Part shown: positions 34,540-43,067 of the stretch, one piece after another
Layout of the letters: each line of letters starts with the position of its first letter
How positions within the stretch are numbered: position 1 is the first letter of the stretch
Assembly: GCF_016429065.1 (NCBI RefSeq)
Contig: NZ_JAELTX010000026.1
Span: 1-46,851, forward strand
Length of the DNA: 46,851 nt
Origin: Pedobacter sp. ASV17
GTDB lineage: Bacteria > Bacteroidota > Bacteroidia > Sphingobacteriales > Sphingobacteriaceae
Direction of reading: 5' to 3'
The notes under the pieces: generated by a model
Told to the model about the DNA's origin: nothing
Databases searched by the model: none
The model's input: only the letters and a program-made list of their open reading frames with translations
Program-made: the position numbers and the translations under genes

Positions 34540-35847
34540 ATGTCATTAATGAAACAAAAATCTTTCGCCGAAAAGCTCGTGCTAATGTTTAAGTTGCTTA
34601 GCAAACGACACCCAGCCATTCCCTATTTGTTAAAATGGATTTTGATTAGCCTATTGCTCGGTGGATTGATAGGAACTGCCTCTGCTATTTTTTTGCAGTC
34701 GTTGGAATGGGCTACACAAACAAGGGAGCAACATTTATGGCTGATTGGTTTTTTACCTATAGCGGGTTTGCTCATTGGCTTGCTGTACCATTACTATGGA
34801 AAAGATATCGCCTCTGGAAACAATCTGTTGATTGATACCATCCATCAGCCCTCGGAAAAAATTCCTTTCCGAATGACTGTATTTATTTATCTGGGGACCA
34901 TTGCCACGCATTTGTTTGGGGGTTCAGCAGGTAGAGAAGGAACGGCTTTGCAAATGGCGGGAGGAATTGCCGACCAGTTCAGTAAACCTTTTAGGTTGTC
35001 TGCGGAAGATCGCAGGACATTGATCATTGCTGCGGTAGCTGCGGGATTTGGGTCGGTGTTTGGAACCCCATTAGCCGGTGCCATTTTTGCGATGGAGTTT
35101 TTTCTAGTAGGCAGACTGAGGTATAATGCCATTTTTCCAGCTTTTGCTGCGGCAATATTGGCAAGTGAAGTGACCCACCTATGGCAAGTGAAACATACCG
35201 TTTATAGTATTGCTTCCGTTCCCGATATTTCATTTTTGAATTTGACCTATGCTTTATTAGCTGGAATTGCTTTTGGGATATGTGCTGCCATCTTTAGCAA
35301 AGCCTTGCGTTTTGTTGGTGGTGTATTCAAATCTAGAGTTAAGTATCCGCCATTAAGGCCATTTGTTGGAGGGGTAATTTTGATATTGTGCATTTTGGCT
35401 TTGGGCAATACCAAATACATAGGTTTGGGCATTCCAACCATTGTGGAGTCTTTTGGACAGCAGTTGCCCCCTTATAATTTTGCAATAAAGCTTGTCTTAA
35501 CGGTGCTTACTTTGGCAGCAGGCTTTAAGGGTGGAGAAGTAACCCCGTTATTTTTTATTGGTGCTACCTTAGGAAGCGCATTGTCCATCGCATTGCCATT
35601 GCCTGTGGCGCTTTTAGCTGGGATGGGTTTTGTAGCCGTTTTTGCCGGAGCCACCAATACTCCTTTAGCGTGTACCATCATGGCAATGGAATTGTTTGGA
35701 AGCCAGTGTGGTATTTACGTGGCTATTGCATGTGTAGTTTCGTATTTGCTTTCGGGCCATACTGGAATTTACGAGAAACAAATGATAGGTGAAGCTAAAC
35801 ATCGCCGCTTTTCAAGAGATGTGAATAAATGGATTGGCGATCTATAG
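34540..35847 (+). CDS. CLC-F type fluoride/proton antiporter (CLC chloride-channel family)
   Basis: Start at the ATG at 34540 (435 residues); Met at 34549 is possible. About ten to twelve membrane segments. The gating-glutamate motif is GREGTALQM (Glu133) instead of the GREGP of chloride CLCs, and the first anion motif is ASGNNL (Ser92-Leu96) instead of GSGIP. Both changes are those I associate with fluoride-exporting CLC-F proteins. GGEVTPLFFIGATLG is the third anion motif. The upstream fluoride riboswitch strongly supports fluoride export as the function. General CLC chloride transport is the alternative. Confidence 0.88.
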   Translation: MSLMKQKSFAEKLVLMFKLLSKRHPAIPYLLKWILISLLLGGLIGTASAIFLQSLEWATQTREQHLWLIGFLPIAGLLIGLLYHYYGKDIASGNNLLIDTIHQPSEKIPFRMTVFIYLGTIATHLFGGSAGREGTALQMAGGIADQFSKPFRLSAEDRRTLIIAAVAAGFGSVFGTPLAGAIFAMEFFLVGRLRYNAIFPAFAAAILASEVTHLWQVKHTVYSIASVPDISFLNLTYALLAGIAFGICAAIFSKALRFVGGVFKSRVKYPPLRPFVGGVILILCILALGNTKYIGLGIPTIVESFGQQLPPYNFAIKLVLTVLTLAAGFKGGEVTPLFFIGATLGSALSIALPLPVALLAGMGFVAVFAGATNTPLACTIMAMELFGSQCGIYVAIACVVSYLLSGHTGIYEKQMIGEAKHRRFSRDVNKWIGDL

Positions 35848-35903
35848 AAAAACCTAAAGATTAGGTATATTTTCATTTATAAAATATCTGTATATTCGGA
35901 CCC

Positions 35904-36533
35904 ATGCAACACCACAACTTCGACGTAGATATCGTCATTCCTTCATCAAAACAAAAAGTTAAGATTACTGCCGAGGCTATTGAGGTCAATCAAACCCGCA
36001 TTGCTTGTAGCGATGTAGCGGCCGTCAAATATGGCGTATCACTTATTGGTCCCGTAAAAAAGCCCATCAAGAAAAAATATATGATTGATGTAAGAAGCAG
36101 GGACGGCAGAACCATCAGCATCCAATTTGAAAGCAGTAAGGTTGAAGAGCTTTTGGAAGAAGATCATACCTACTATTACGTGATGTCGGGCTTATGGCAA
36201 TATGTGAAGAAGCATTTGGTAAATGAGTTTATTGAGCAATTAAACAACCAGGAAAAGCTAGAAGTGGGCGCTGCTAAATTCAACTATCAAGGTTTTGAGG
36301 TGCAGTATAAGACTTGGTTTTTAGGCAAAACAAAAACTGCTGTGGTAGGATGGAGCCAAATCAAATATTTCTTGGATAAAGGTGTTTTGCATATCCAAGA
36401 CATGTACGATAAAAAGAAAAACATTAACGTGAGTTTACATGACGATTGGAATGCTGTAGTATTGAATACTTTGCTACATTATCTTTCACAGGAGCATAGA
36501 AAAGAAAAACTCGAAAAAGGAGAGAAGATATAA
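35904..36533 (+). CDS. Conserved hypothetical protein, 209 residues
   Basis: Soluble, no signal peptide. Mostly beta strands in two halves of similar layout (about 5-75 and 120-190), each with an AVxYG/VVGWSQIKYF-like block, which would suit two PH-like domains, followed by a charged tail EHRKEKLEKGEKI. I do not recognise a functional family. A weak -7 box (TATATTCG, 35892-35899, one mismatch) precedes it and a strong terminator follows. Confidence 0.65.
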   Translation: MQHHNFDVDIVIPSSKQKVKITAEAIEVNQTRIACSDVAAVKYGVSLIGPVKKPIKKKYMIDVRSRDGRTISIQFESSKVEELLEEDHTYYYVMSGLWQYVKKHLVNEFIEQLNNQEKLEVGAAKFNYQGFEVQYKTWFLGKTKTAVVGWSQIKYFLDKGVLHIQDMYDKKKNINVSLHDDWNAVVLNTLLHYLSQEHRKEKLEKGEKI

Positions 36534-36536
36534 TGG

Positions 36537-36563
36537 AAAGTCCCGCACGTGCGGGACTTTTTT
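36537..36563 (+). terminator. Rho-independent terminator, perfect 24-base palindrome
   Basis: AAAGTCCCGCAC and GTGCGGGACTTT are exact reverse complements, followed by further T. It is three bases after the stop of the hypothetical gene. Confidence 0.9.
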
Positions 36564-36624
36564 GTTCCATAAACATTTCAATCCCGCAAGTTTTAAGAGC
36601 TACGAAGTTGAAATAAAAATCTTC

Positions 36625-36663
36625 TAAAGCAACAAAGGCCGCATCCACGGCCTTATTGCTTTA
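36625..36663 (-). terminator. Terminator of the large outer-membrane receptor gene
   Basis: TAAAGCAA (36625-36632) pairs with TTGCTTTA (36656-36663), enclosing AAGGCCG/CGGCCTT. It starts 13 bases after the receptor stop on the reverse strand. Confidence 0.75.
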
Positions 36664-36675
36664 AATTAACTATTA

Positions 36676-39468
36676 TTAGAACCTAAACAAGGTCTCTTTG
36701 CCGCCAACTTTACCTCCAAAGTTTTGGATGTTGTAGGTGAGGGTAAACAGTCCGTGCCTACCAATATTGTTTACACGCAAATCCCTAGCGGTGTTTTCTG
36801 TAATGTAAACGTATCGTCTATTATTGGTATTTAAAATATCGTTGAAGCTGCATTTTAATTGCAGTCGGTCATTTTTTAAGAATAAAAAGGTAACAGCAGC
36901 ATTCCAAAATGCCATTTTGTTATCTACTCCCGTAATTGATTGGGTATTGTACTGCCAGCGGTAATTGGTTTCCCAAACCACTTTTTTAGGCCAACGTAAA
37001 ATCAGTTCGGTATCACTACCGTGATTGTAATAGTTTAGGTTATTGTAGAAAGAATCTTCATAAAAACTCTTGTTGAAGCCAAAGCTATAGGTTTCGGCAA
37101 ATTCAAGTTTGTCGTTCAAATTAATTCTTCCACCTACTCTTGGACCGCCGTTAATCAATTTACTTTCGCTTCTCACTCCGTTTACAATCACATAGCTTTT
37201 GTTGTAGTTGCCCCAATAACCAGCGCTAATGGTAAACTGTCTTTTGGTGCCCTTAAAATCTTTAGAGATATTACCATTACTGTGAAATTGCCAAATGCCG
37301 TCTTCGTTAACAGGAGTAGTGGTTTGTTTGCCAGGTGTAGCAGATTGAGCATCATCAATGGTTCTTTGCATAATTACACCATCGTTTTGAACACTTCCGC
37401 CTAAATAAATATTGTAGCTAAGTGTTCTCTGGGTATCGTATTTATACATGTTGAGATTCACTTGATGGGTTTTAGATGGTCTTAAGTTTGGATTTCCATT
37501 TTGTACAAATAACGGATTGGTGTTGTTGGCCACAGGCTGGATATACCTTACGTCAGGCTCTCTGAATGAAGGAGAATAGCTGAAATTTAAGCTTTTATAT
37601 CTGATGTTCAACTGTGGCGCAAAAAAGGTGAAATGCTGCCCAAAACCATCGTGTTTGGTGAACTTATTCTCTAGGTCGATGGTGTTGAATACAAAACCAG
37701 GTTGAATATTTAAGTCTTTGTTAACTTTCCAACGTAAACTCACTCTGTTATTGGTCTTAAAACCACTTTGCATTACCGTTTCTGTAAGGTTTGGTACGGC
37801 AATGTCATAAGCTTGGTTACTTGGGTTGCGCAGGAAGGTAGCCAAGGCATTTTCATTGTCTAAATAGTTACTGCTGGTGGCAATATTTAAACTCAATGAT
37901 TTGGTAATCGGTTCACTGTAATTTGCATTTAAATTCAAGTTGAAATTGTCAATGTTGTTATCTCTCCATTGATCGAAAGCGCTGGTAGATGTTGGATTGT
38001 AAAAGTTGTTAAAGACGATATTATAGTTGTCGGTAAGGTTTTTTCGTTGGGAAACGTTCACCGAAATGTTTAACGAGCGGCCTACTTTTTTAAAGTCTTT
38101 CCAAAGACTGGCAGAAAGACCGTAGTCTGTATTTCTTCCCGTTAATCGTGAAGCATTTTTACCATCATTGATCAAATCTCGATTAGTATTAAAAGTCGAA
38201 GTGCTTAAATCGCCAATGTTTCTTGGTAAGCCAATAGATACTGCAGGCTCTATGGTGAGCTTGGTAAGACTATCTAATTTGGCTTCTATTCTGGCCCCTA
38301 TATTATGGCTATAGTTTCTATTCCTTTGTGACGATACTGAGTTCGTATATAGAAAATTGCTGCCTAGATTTTGCTCAACATCTGTGGTTTGTTCGGTGAG
38401 CGTTTTGGCATAACCTAAGAAATATTTGGCGTTAATTTTAACTCCTTTTTTGGTAAGGGTGTTAAAGTTGGCACCTGCTCCAGAGGAGGTTTGTACACCA
38501 CCGTTCATGGCGCCGCCAAAGGAAATACCATTAAGTGAAAATCCGCCGTCTGAATTGATCATGGTAGAGTTTACACCTGATCTGGAAAATCCACCAATAC
38601 GCATCACATCACCAATACTAAAACCTGGCTTGTTGGCATTATTGGTATAGCCTAAAACACTTACTTGAGTAGTGTCTCTAAAAAAGTTCATGATACCACC
38701 AGTTTCGTACAGTTTGTTAGGCCCAGCACCCGCGTACAGTTTTCCAAAGGCTCCGCTTTTGATGGCCTTTTTTAGTTTTAGATTGATGATTTGCGGAACA
38801 TTGCCCGCTACAATATCTGGATCCCTACGTTTAGCTTCTGGATCATCAGTTAATTGCACTTTATCGATAATATTAGCTGGAAGATTTTTGGTGGCAATTT
38901 GTTGGTCACCTCCGAAGAACTCCTTGCCATCTACTAAAATTTTGCTTACTGGTTTGCCATTGACCATAATGCCGCCATCGCCATCTATAGAAACTCCTGG
39001 TAGTTTTTTCAAAAGGTCTTCTACTACAGCACTAGGGAGTGTTTTAAAAGATTCGGCATTAAATTCAATCGTATCTTTCCTTACTACAATGGGTGGTCTT
39101 TCCGATTGGATGACTACCTCGTTTAAGTTGTTGGTCTTTTCGGTAAGATAAATATTGCCCAAACTTAAATTAGGTTGGGCGGCGGTCACCGTCACTTCCT
39201 GACGATGGACGTTGTACATCCATGCATTGATGACTAAGCGGTATCTAGCACCAATTTCAAGGTTGTTGATTTTAAAAACCCCTTTGTCGTCAGAAAGTTT
39301 ATAAGAATGAAGCACCGTGTCCGAGCCCTTAAATATGGAAATGGTAGCGAAGTTAAGGGTAGTCTTCTTGTTTAAACTATCTAGTAGCGTGCCTGTTACA
39401 CTGCCCTTTTGGGCAAAAGACAAGTGAAAACTAAAGATGAGCGCAAATAATAGTATGGTTTTCTTCAT
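36676..39468 (-). CDS. Outer-membrane beta-barrel receptor with N-terminal regulatory-like domain
   Basis: 930 residues. Signal peptide MKKTILLFALIFSFHLSFAQ, a carboxypeptidase-regulatory-like domain (about 22-112) and a plug-like segment (about 118-245: PPIVVRKDTIEFNAESFKTLPSAVVEDLLKKLPGV...ILVDGKEFFGGD) lead to a long barrel. This is the outer-membrane beta-barrel family related to TonB receptors, usually without a SusD partner; none is adjacent here. Ligand unknown. A large structured RNA can form in its leader (39483-39570). Confidence 0.88.
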   Translation of the reverse strand: MKKTILLFALIFSFHLSFAQKGSVTGTLLDSLNKKTTLNFATISIFKGSDTVLHSYKLSDDKGVFKINNLEIGARYRLVINAWMYNVHRQEVTVTAAQPNLSLGNIYLTEKTNNLNEVVIQSERPPIVVRKDTIEFNAESFKTLPSAVVEDLLKKLPGVSIDGDGGIMVNGKPVSKILVDGKEFFGGDQQIATKNLPANIIDKVQLTDDPEAKRRDPDIVAGNVPQIINLKLKKAIKSGAFGKLYAGAGPNKLYETGGIMNFFRDTTQVSVLGYTNNANKPGFSIGDVMRIGGFSRSGVNSTMINSDGGFSLNGISFGGAMNGGVQTSSGAGANFNTLTKKGVKINAKYFLGYAKTLTEQTTDVEQNLGSNFLYTNSVSSQRNRNYSHNIGARIEAKLDSLTKLTIEPAVSIGLPRNIGDLSTSTFNTNRDLINDGKNASRLTGRNTDYGLSASLWKDFKKVGRSLNISVNVSQRKNLTDNYNIVFNNFYNPTSTSAFDQWRDNNIDNFNLNLNANYSEPITKSLSLNIATSSNYLDNENALATFLRNPSNQAYDIAVPNLTETVMQSGFKTNNRVSLRWKVNKDLNIQPGFVFNTIDLENKFTKHDGFGQHFTFFAPQLNIRYKSLNFSYSPSFREPDVRYIQPVANNTNPLFVQNGNPNLRPSKTHQVNLNMYKYDTQRTLSYNIYLGGSVQNDGVIMQRTIDDAQSATPGKQTTTPVNEDGIWQFHSNGNISKDFKGTKRQFTISAGYWGNYNKSYVIVNGVRSESKLINGGPRVGGRINLNDKLEFAETYSFGFNKSFYEDSFYNNLNYYNHGSDTELILRWPKKVVWETNYRWQYNTQSITGVDNKMAFWNAAVTFLFLKNDRLQLKCSFNDILNTNNRRYVYITENTARDLRVNNIGRHGLFTLTYNIQNFGGKVGGKETLFRF

Positions 39469-39482
39469 TTTGTTGAGGTTTA

Positions 39483-39570
39483 GTCAGTAGACGCAGCAAA
39501 AAGCATAATGTTGCACGGAACTAATAGTTTAGTTCCAGGATTGCTGCTTTTTGCTGCGACGGTTGCTGAC
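39483..39570 (-). ncRNA. Long nested hairpin in the receptor leader
   Basis: Three nested perfect helices: GTCAG/CTGAC (39566-39570 with 39483-39487), a 14-bp stem GCAGCAAAAAGCA plus one pair (39492-39505 with 39545-39558), and GGAACTAA/TTAGTTCC (39517-39524 with 39529-39536). They are joined by internal loops. It ends 14 bases before the receptor ATG. No known riboswitch family is recognised. It could be a leader regulator or the terminator of the LEA-like gene. Confidence 0.5.
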
Positions 39571-39611
39571 CCTCAGACGATTGTATGAAGAAAAAACTTA
39601 TTGGAAATACA

Positions 39612-40211
39612 TTACAGCAATATTTTGCTGCTTACCTCTTTGTCTATAGTGATGTAGCCAGGATATTTTACCAATCCGCCCGCAACTTTGATAGATGGTC
39701 TGATTTTCAAGGTCACTAACCCCTTTTTCTCAGAACCGTTGGTGGCTCCACCGATAAATGTCCCTATATCGTTCAGCATTTTATTGTCCGTTAAAAACTG
39801 ATAGATGTTGGCGTTCACCTGTACAGGAACTCGAGTGGTTTGCCCAGCACCAATATTTACGCTTTGGTTCACGGAACCATTAAAAACCTCCTGACGATTG
39901 ATCAAAACGATATAATCGAAATCATTAATGGCGGCCAAGTTATTGGTTGGGTTGCTAATTTCTAGATTAAGTTTTGCTCTTAAAGGAATATCTTTTCTGA
40001 GCATGCCCAGTGCAATACCAGGGATACTAAGCGTATTTACAGATTTGCCATCCATTAGCTTTCTAACGTCCGTTCCTGCAATGGTAATATCGGTAGCATC
40101 CGTAATGCGGTAGTCGCATTTTTCAAGCGCTTTAATCTGTTGGGCTTGTTTGTTAATGCCACATGATCCTAAACTCAGGATGATAAGACAAGCTAAAAAT
40201 AAATTTTTCAT
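39612..40211 (-). CDS. LEA type 2-like lipoprotein
   Basis: 199 residues with a lipoprotein signal ending LGSC (about Cys17). The body is one LEA14/WHy-like beta sandwich: LSIPGIALGMLRKDIPLRAKLNLEISNPTNNLAAINDFDYIVLINRQEVFNGSV, in which NPTNN is the typical NPN-like block. Such proteins are thought to have structural or protective roles in the envelope. Confidence 0.8.
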   Translation of the reverse strand: MKNLFLACLIILSLGSCGINKQAQQIKALEKCDYRITDATDITIAGTDVRKLMDGKSVNTLSIPGIALGMLRKDIPLRAKLNLEISNPTNNLAAINDFDYIVLINRQEVFNGSVNQSVNIGAGQTTRVPVQVNANIYQFLTDNKMLNDIGTFIGGATNGSEKKGLVTLKIRPSIKVAGGLVKYPGYITIDKEVSSKILL

Positions 40212-40308
40212 CTATGTGTGTAGTTTAAAGTAGTCGTAGGTGCACCGATGTTTTAATCATTCGCTAACTAAACCTCGTTTAAGTTATCATTTGAATGAAA
40301 AAATGTGA

Positions 40309-40321
40309 GTGCATCTGCGGC
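40309..40321. repeat. Solo right-end repeat GTGCATCTGCGGC
   Basis: One base different from the right end of the GxxExxY unit (GTGCATCTGTGGC). No left end is visible nearby. Confidence 0.45.
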
Positions 40322-40413
40322 TTGTAAAAATATGCTATAAGTTCTGCAAACAATGTTCCATTTCAAAAGGCTTTAGCAAAATTTAACTATTTTAGCCATA
40401 CAACCAATACAGA

Positions 40414-42834
40414 ATGAACATCAAGAGATTTTTTCTTGCTGCTATGCTATTGCCATGCTTTTTAAAGGCACAAGTGCAACAACCAAATGCTCTAAATGCT
40501 GCGGAAATTGCACAAGGCATTGCTACCCTGTCTGTCAAAGGCAGCGTACTTTATATTGCAGCTCACCCCGACGATGAAAATACCAGATTGTTGGCTTATT
40601 TGGCAAAAGAAGCTAAGGTAAGGACCGCTTATTTGTCGTTGACCCGAGGAGATGGAGGGCAAAACCTTATCGGAAATGAACAAGCCGAGCTTTTGGGTCA
40701 AATTAGAACGCAGGAACTTTTGGCTGCTCGCAACATTGATGGTGCTGGACAGTTTTTTAGTCGGGCAAATGACTTTGGCTTTTCTAAAACTTCTGCCGAG
40801 ACGTTTAAGATTTGGGGGAAGGAGCAGATTTTGGCAGACGCCGTTTGGATCATCAGAAAGTTTAGACCTGATGTGATTATTACTCGTTTCCCTGAAGACG
40901 CTAGGGCTGGCCACGGTCATCACGCCGCCTCAGCAATTATTGCCAGAGAAGCTTTTGTAGCCGCTGCCGATCCCAAACAATTTCCAGAGCAATTGAAAAA
41001 AGGCGTAACGGTATGGCAAGCAAAACGCATTTTGTGGAATACCTACAATTTCGGTGGAAATAACACCACCGCCCCTGATCAATTGAAGATGAACGTGGGT
41101 GTTTACAATCCGCTGTTGGGAAAAAACTACGGAGAAATTGCGGCCATTAGTCGTACCAATCATAAAAGCCAAGGCTTTGGTTCTGCTCTACAGCGTGGCG
41201 AGGCTTTTGAATATTTTAGCCATACCGCTGGCGAACTAGCAAAAACTTCATTGTTTGATGGGATTAATATTGGCCTGAACAATAAAGAAGTCATTAGCCT
41301 TTTAGCTAAAATACAACAGCAATATCAGCTTAGCCAACCAGCAGCATCTTTGCCAGATTTGCTGAAGCTAAAGAAGCTTGCAGCGAAAGAGCCAGGCTTT
41401 AACCAAGTATTGTTAGACGAAATGATTGCCGCCTGTGCAGGTTTATGGGCCGAAGCGGTAGTTCCTGAAGCAAGTTATGCCGTAGGTGATTCCGTTGCAG
41501 TGACGGTAAATGCTATTTATAGAGCTTCTGGACCATTAAAAGTAAAAGCCAGCATCAATGGTAAAGGGATTGATTTGCAGGAAAACCGTTTGTCATCCAC
41601 CAGATATGGAATCAAAGCCAGTCCATCAGATATTACCCAACCTTATTATCTCAAAAAAGAGCATCCTATTGGCTATTATGTGATAGATAGACAAGAGGAA
41701 ATTGGGTATCCCGAAAATCCTTCAAGCTTAACCGTAAAGGCCGTGTTTAGCATCAATGATGAGCAGATTGAGCTTAATTTGCCTATTCTATATAAATCTA
41801 CCGACCCCATAAAAGGAGAACTTTACCAACCATTGGTCATTGCACCACAGGTAACCGCTAGCTTGAGCGATCAGGCCTATTTATTTGTGAATCAACAACC
41901 AACAACCATTGAAGTAAACCTGAAAAGCTTTACCAAAAATGTAAGCGGAGAACTGATCCCTATCTTACCTAGCGGATGGAAAGCCAGTCCTGAGAAAATT
42001 GATTTTAAGTTTACCCAAAAAGGTGATGTGCAGTTAGCAGTTTTTCAAATCACGCCAGCTGCGGGGTCAAATTCGGCGACACTTCGTTTACAGGTAAAAA
42101 CCAATGGACAAACGGAAAGCAAGGGTTTTAGAACCATTCGTTATGATCATATTCCTAATATTAACCTGTTCCCAGAAGCTATTGCTAAATTGGAAGTGGC
42201 CGATTTGAAAATTGCGGGGAAACGTATTGCTTATATTGATGGTGCGGGAGATTTAGTGGCCAATGCATTGCAGCAAGTGGGCTATCAGGTAGTGCACTTG
42301 AGTCCTTCACAGGTGTTGTTGAATGACCTTTCTGCTTATGATGCGATTGTTACTGGAGTGAGATTTTTTAACGTAAACGAAGAGGCAAAAAACATTTACT
42401 CCAAGTTGATGGATTATGTAAAAAATGGCGGGGTTTTGTTGGAGCAGTACAATGTGAACAACGGATTAAAATCGAGCACTTTTGGACCATATCCTTTTAG
42501 GTTGGTGAATAAGCGAGTGACCGAGGAGGATGCGGTAATTACCTTTACTAAGCCTGCCCACGCGGCCCTTAATTATCCTAATAAAATTACCAGTAAAGAT
42601 TTTGAAGGCTGGGTACAGGAACGAGGACTTTATTTTGCGGAAGATATCGACCCTAAATACGACACTATTTTAAGGATGAACGACACAGGCGAAGCAGCTA
42701 GTGATGGCTCGCTTTTGATTGCAGATTATGGTAAAGGCAAGTTCGTTTATACTTCTTTGTCGTTTTTCAGACAATTGCCAGCGGGTGTTCCTGGAGCCTA
42801 TCGTTTGTTTGCGAATTTATTGGCTAAACCCTAG
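40414..42834 (+). CDS. Secreted PIG-L family deacetylase with C-terminal accessory domain
   Basis: 806 residues, with signal peptide MNIKRFFLAAMLLPCFLKAQ. The PIG-L/LmbE domain (about 40-300) has the zinc motif AHPDDEN (His51) and the second motif GHGHH (166-170). It removes acetyl groups from amino sugars or related N-acetyl compounds. The remaining 500 residues are beta-rich, ending in an amidotransferase-like fold (KIAGKRIAYIDGAGDLVANAL...GGVLLEQYN) without an obvious catalytic cysteine. It precedes a sodium:solute symporter, which suggests joint use of a sugar-like compound. Confidence 0.88.
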   Translation: MNIKRFFLAAMLLPCFLKAQVQQPNALNAAEIAQGIATLSVKGSVLYIAAHPDDENTRLLAYLAKEAKVRTAYLSLTRGDGGQNLIGNEQAELLGQIRTQELLAARNIDGAGQFFSRANDFGFSKTSAETFKIWGKEQILADAVWIIRKFRPDVIITRFPEDARAGHGHHAASAIIAREAFVAAADPKQFPEQLKKGVTVWQAKRILWNTYNFGGNNTTAPDQLKMNVGVYNPLLGKNYGEIAAISRTNHKSQGFGSALQRGEAFEYFSHTAGELAKTSLFDGINIGLNNKEVISLLAKIQQQYQLSQPAASLPDLLKLKKLAAKEPGFNQVLLDEMIAACAGLWAEAVVPEASYAVGDSVAVTVNAIYRASGPLKVKASINGKGIDLQENRLSSTRYGIKASPSDITQPYYLKKEHPIGYYVIDRQEEIGYPENPSSLTVKAVFSINDEQIELNLPILYKSTDPIKGELYQPLVIAPQVTASLSDQAYLFVNQQPTTIEVNLKSFTKNVSGELIPILPSGWKASPEKIDFKFTQKGDVQLAVFQITPAAGSNSATLRLQVKTNGQTESKGFRTIRYDHIPNINLFPEAIAKLEVADLKIAGKRIAYIDGAGDLVANALQQVGYQVVHLSPSQVLLNDLSAYDAIVTGVRFFNVNEEAKNIYSKLMDYVKNGGVLLEQYNVNNGLKSSTFGPYPFRLVNKRVTEEDAVITFTKPAHAALNYPNKITSKDFEGWVQERGLYFAEDIDPKYDTILRMNDTGEAASDGSLLIADYGKGKFVYTSLSFFRQLPAGVPGAYRLFANLLAKP

Positions 42835-42840
42835 GGAATT

Positions 42841-42903
42841 TGTCATTCTGAGCACAGCGAAGAATCTCAAAAATAGATTTCTCACATGCGTTCGAAATGA
42901 CGC
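42841..42903. repeat. CGTCATTTCGA-family palindrome, divergent copy
   Basis: Begins TGTCATTCTGAGCACAGCG and ends GTTCGAAATGACGC, with inner AGAATCT/AGATTTCT. It separates the deacetylase from the symporter pair. Confidence 0.65.
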
Positions 42904-42941
42904 GGTATTTAAAGTAACTGCTACCACACAAAAAAATAAAT

Positions 42942-43067
42942 ATGCAAGAAGATCAAAATGAACTACCACCATTTGTAAAAAGCTGGAAACAGTTTTATTA
43001 CCTGCTACTATTTTGGCTGGTGTTACTCATCGCTTTGTTTTACGCTTTTACTAAATATTTCCAATGA
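42942..43067 (+). CDS. 41-residue single-helix membrane protein, coupled to the symporter
   Basis: ATG at 42942, TGA at 43065-43067. It begins MQEDQNELPPFVKSWKQFYY and continues into one hydrophobic helix (LLLFWLVLLIALFYAF) with a basic end TKYFQ. Its stop overlaps the symporter start as ATGA, a sign of translational coupling. The layout is like the small companion proteins of some SSS transporters (DUF4212 or YhdT type), although it is shorter. Assembly with or stabilisation of the symporter is inferred. Confidence 0.8.
   Translation: MQEDQNELPPFVKSWKQFYYLLLFWLVLLIALFYAFTKYFQ

Noticed and set aside
38672..39151. 159-codon forward frame opposite the large receptor
   Set aside because: Antisense to a clear receptor coding region; Ser/Pro/Leu-rich composition typical of a shadow frame.
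39483..39570. Integron attC site
   Set aside because: It has a long imperfect palindrome, but no clear RYYYAAC/GTTRRRY core pair, no integrase and no cassette array.
40492..40923. 143-codon reverse frame inside the PIG-L gene
   Set aside because: Antisense to the conserved zinc-motif region of the deacetylase.
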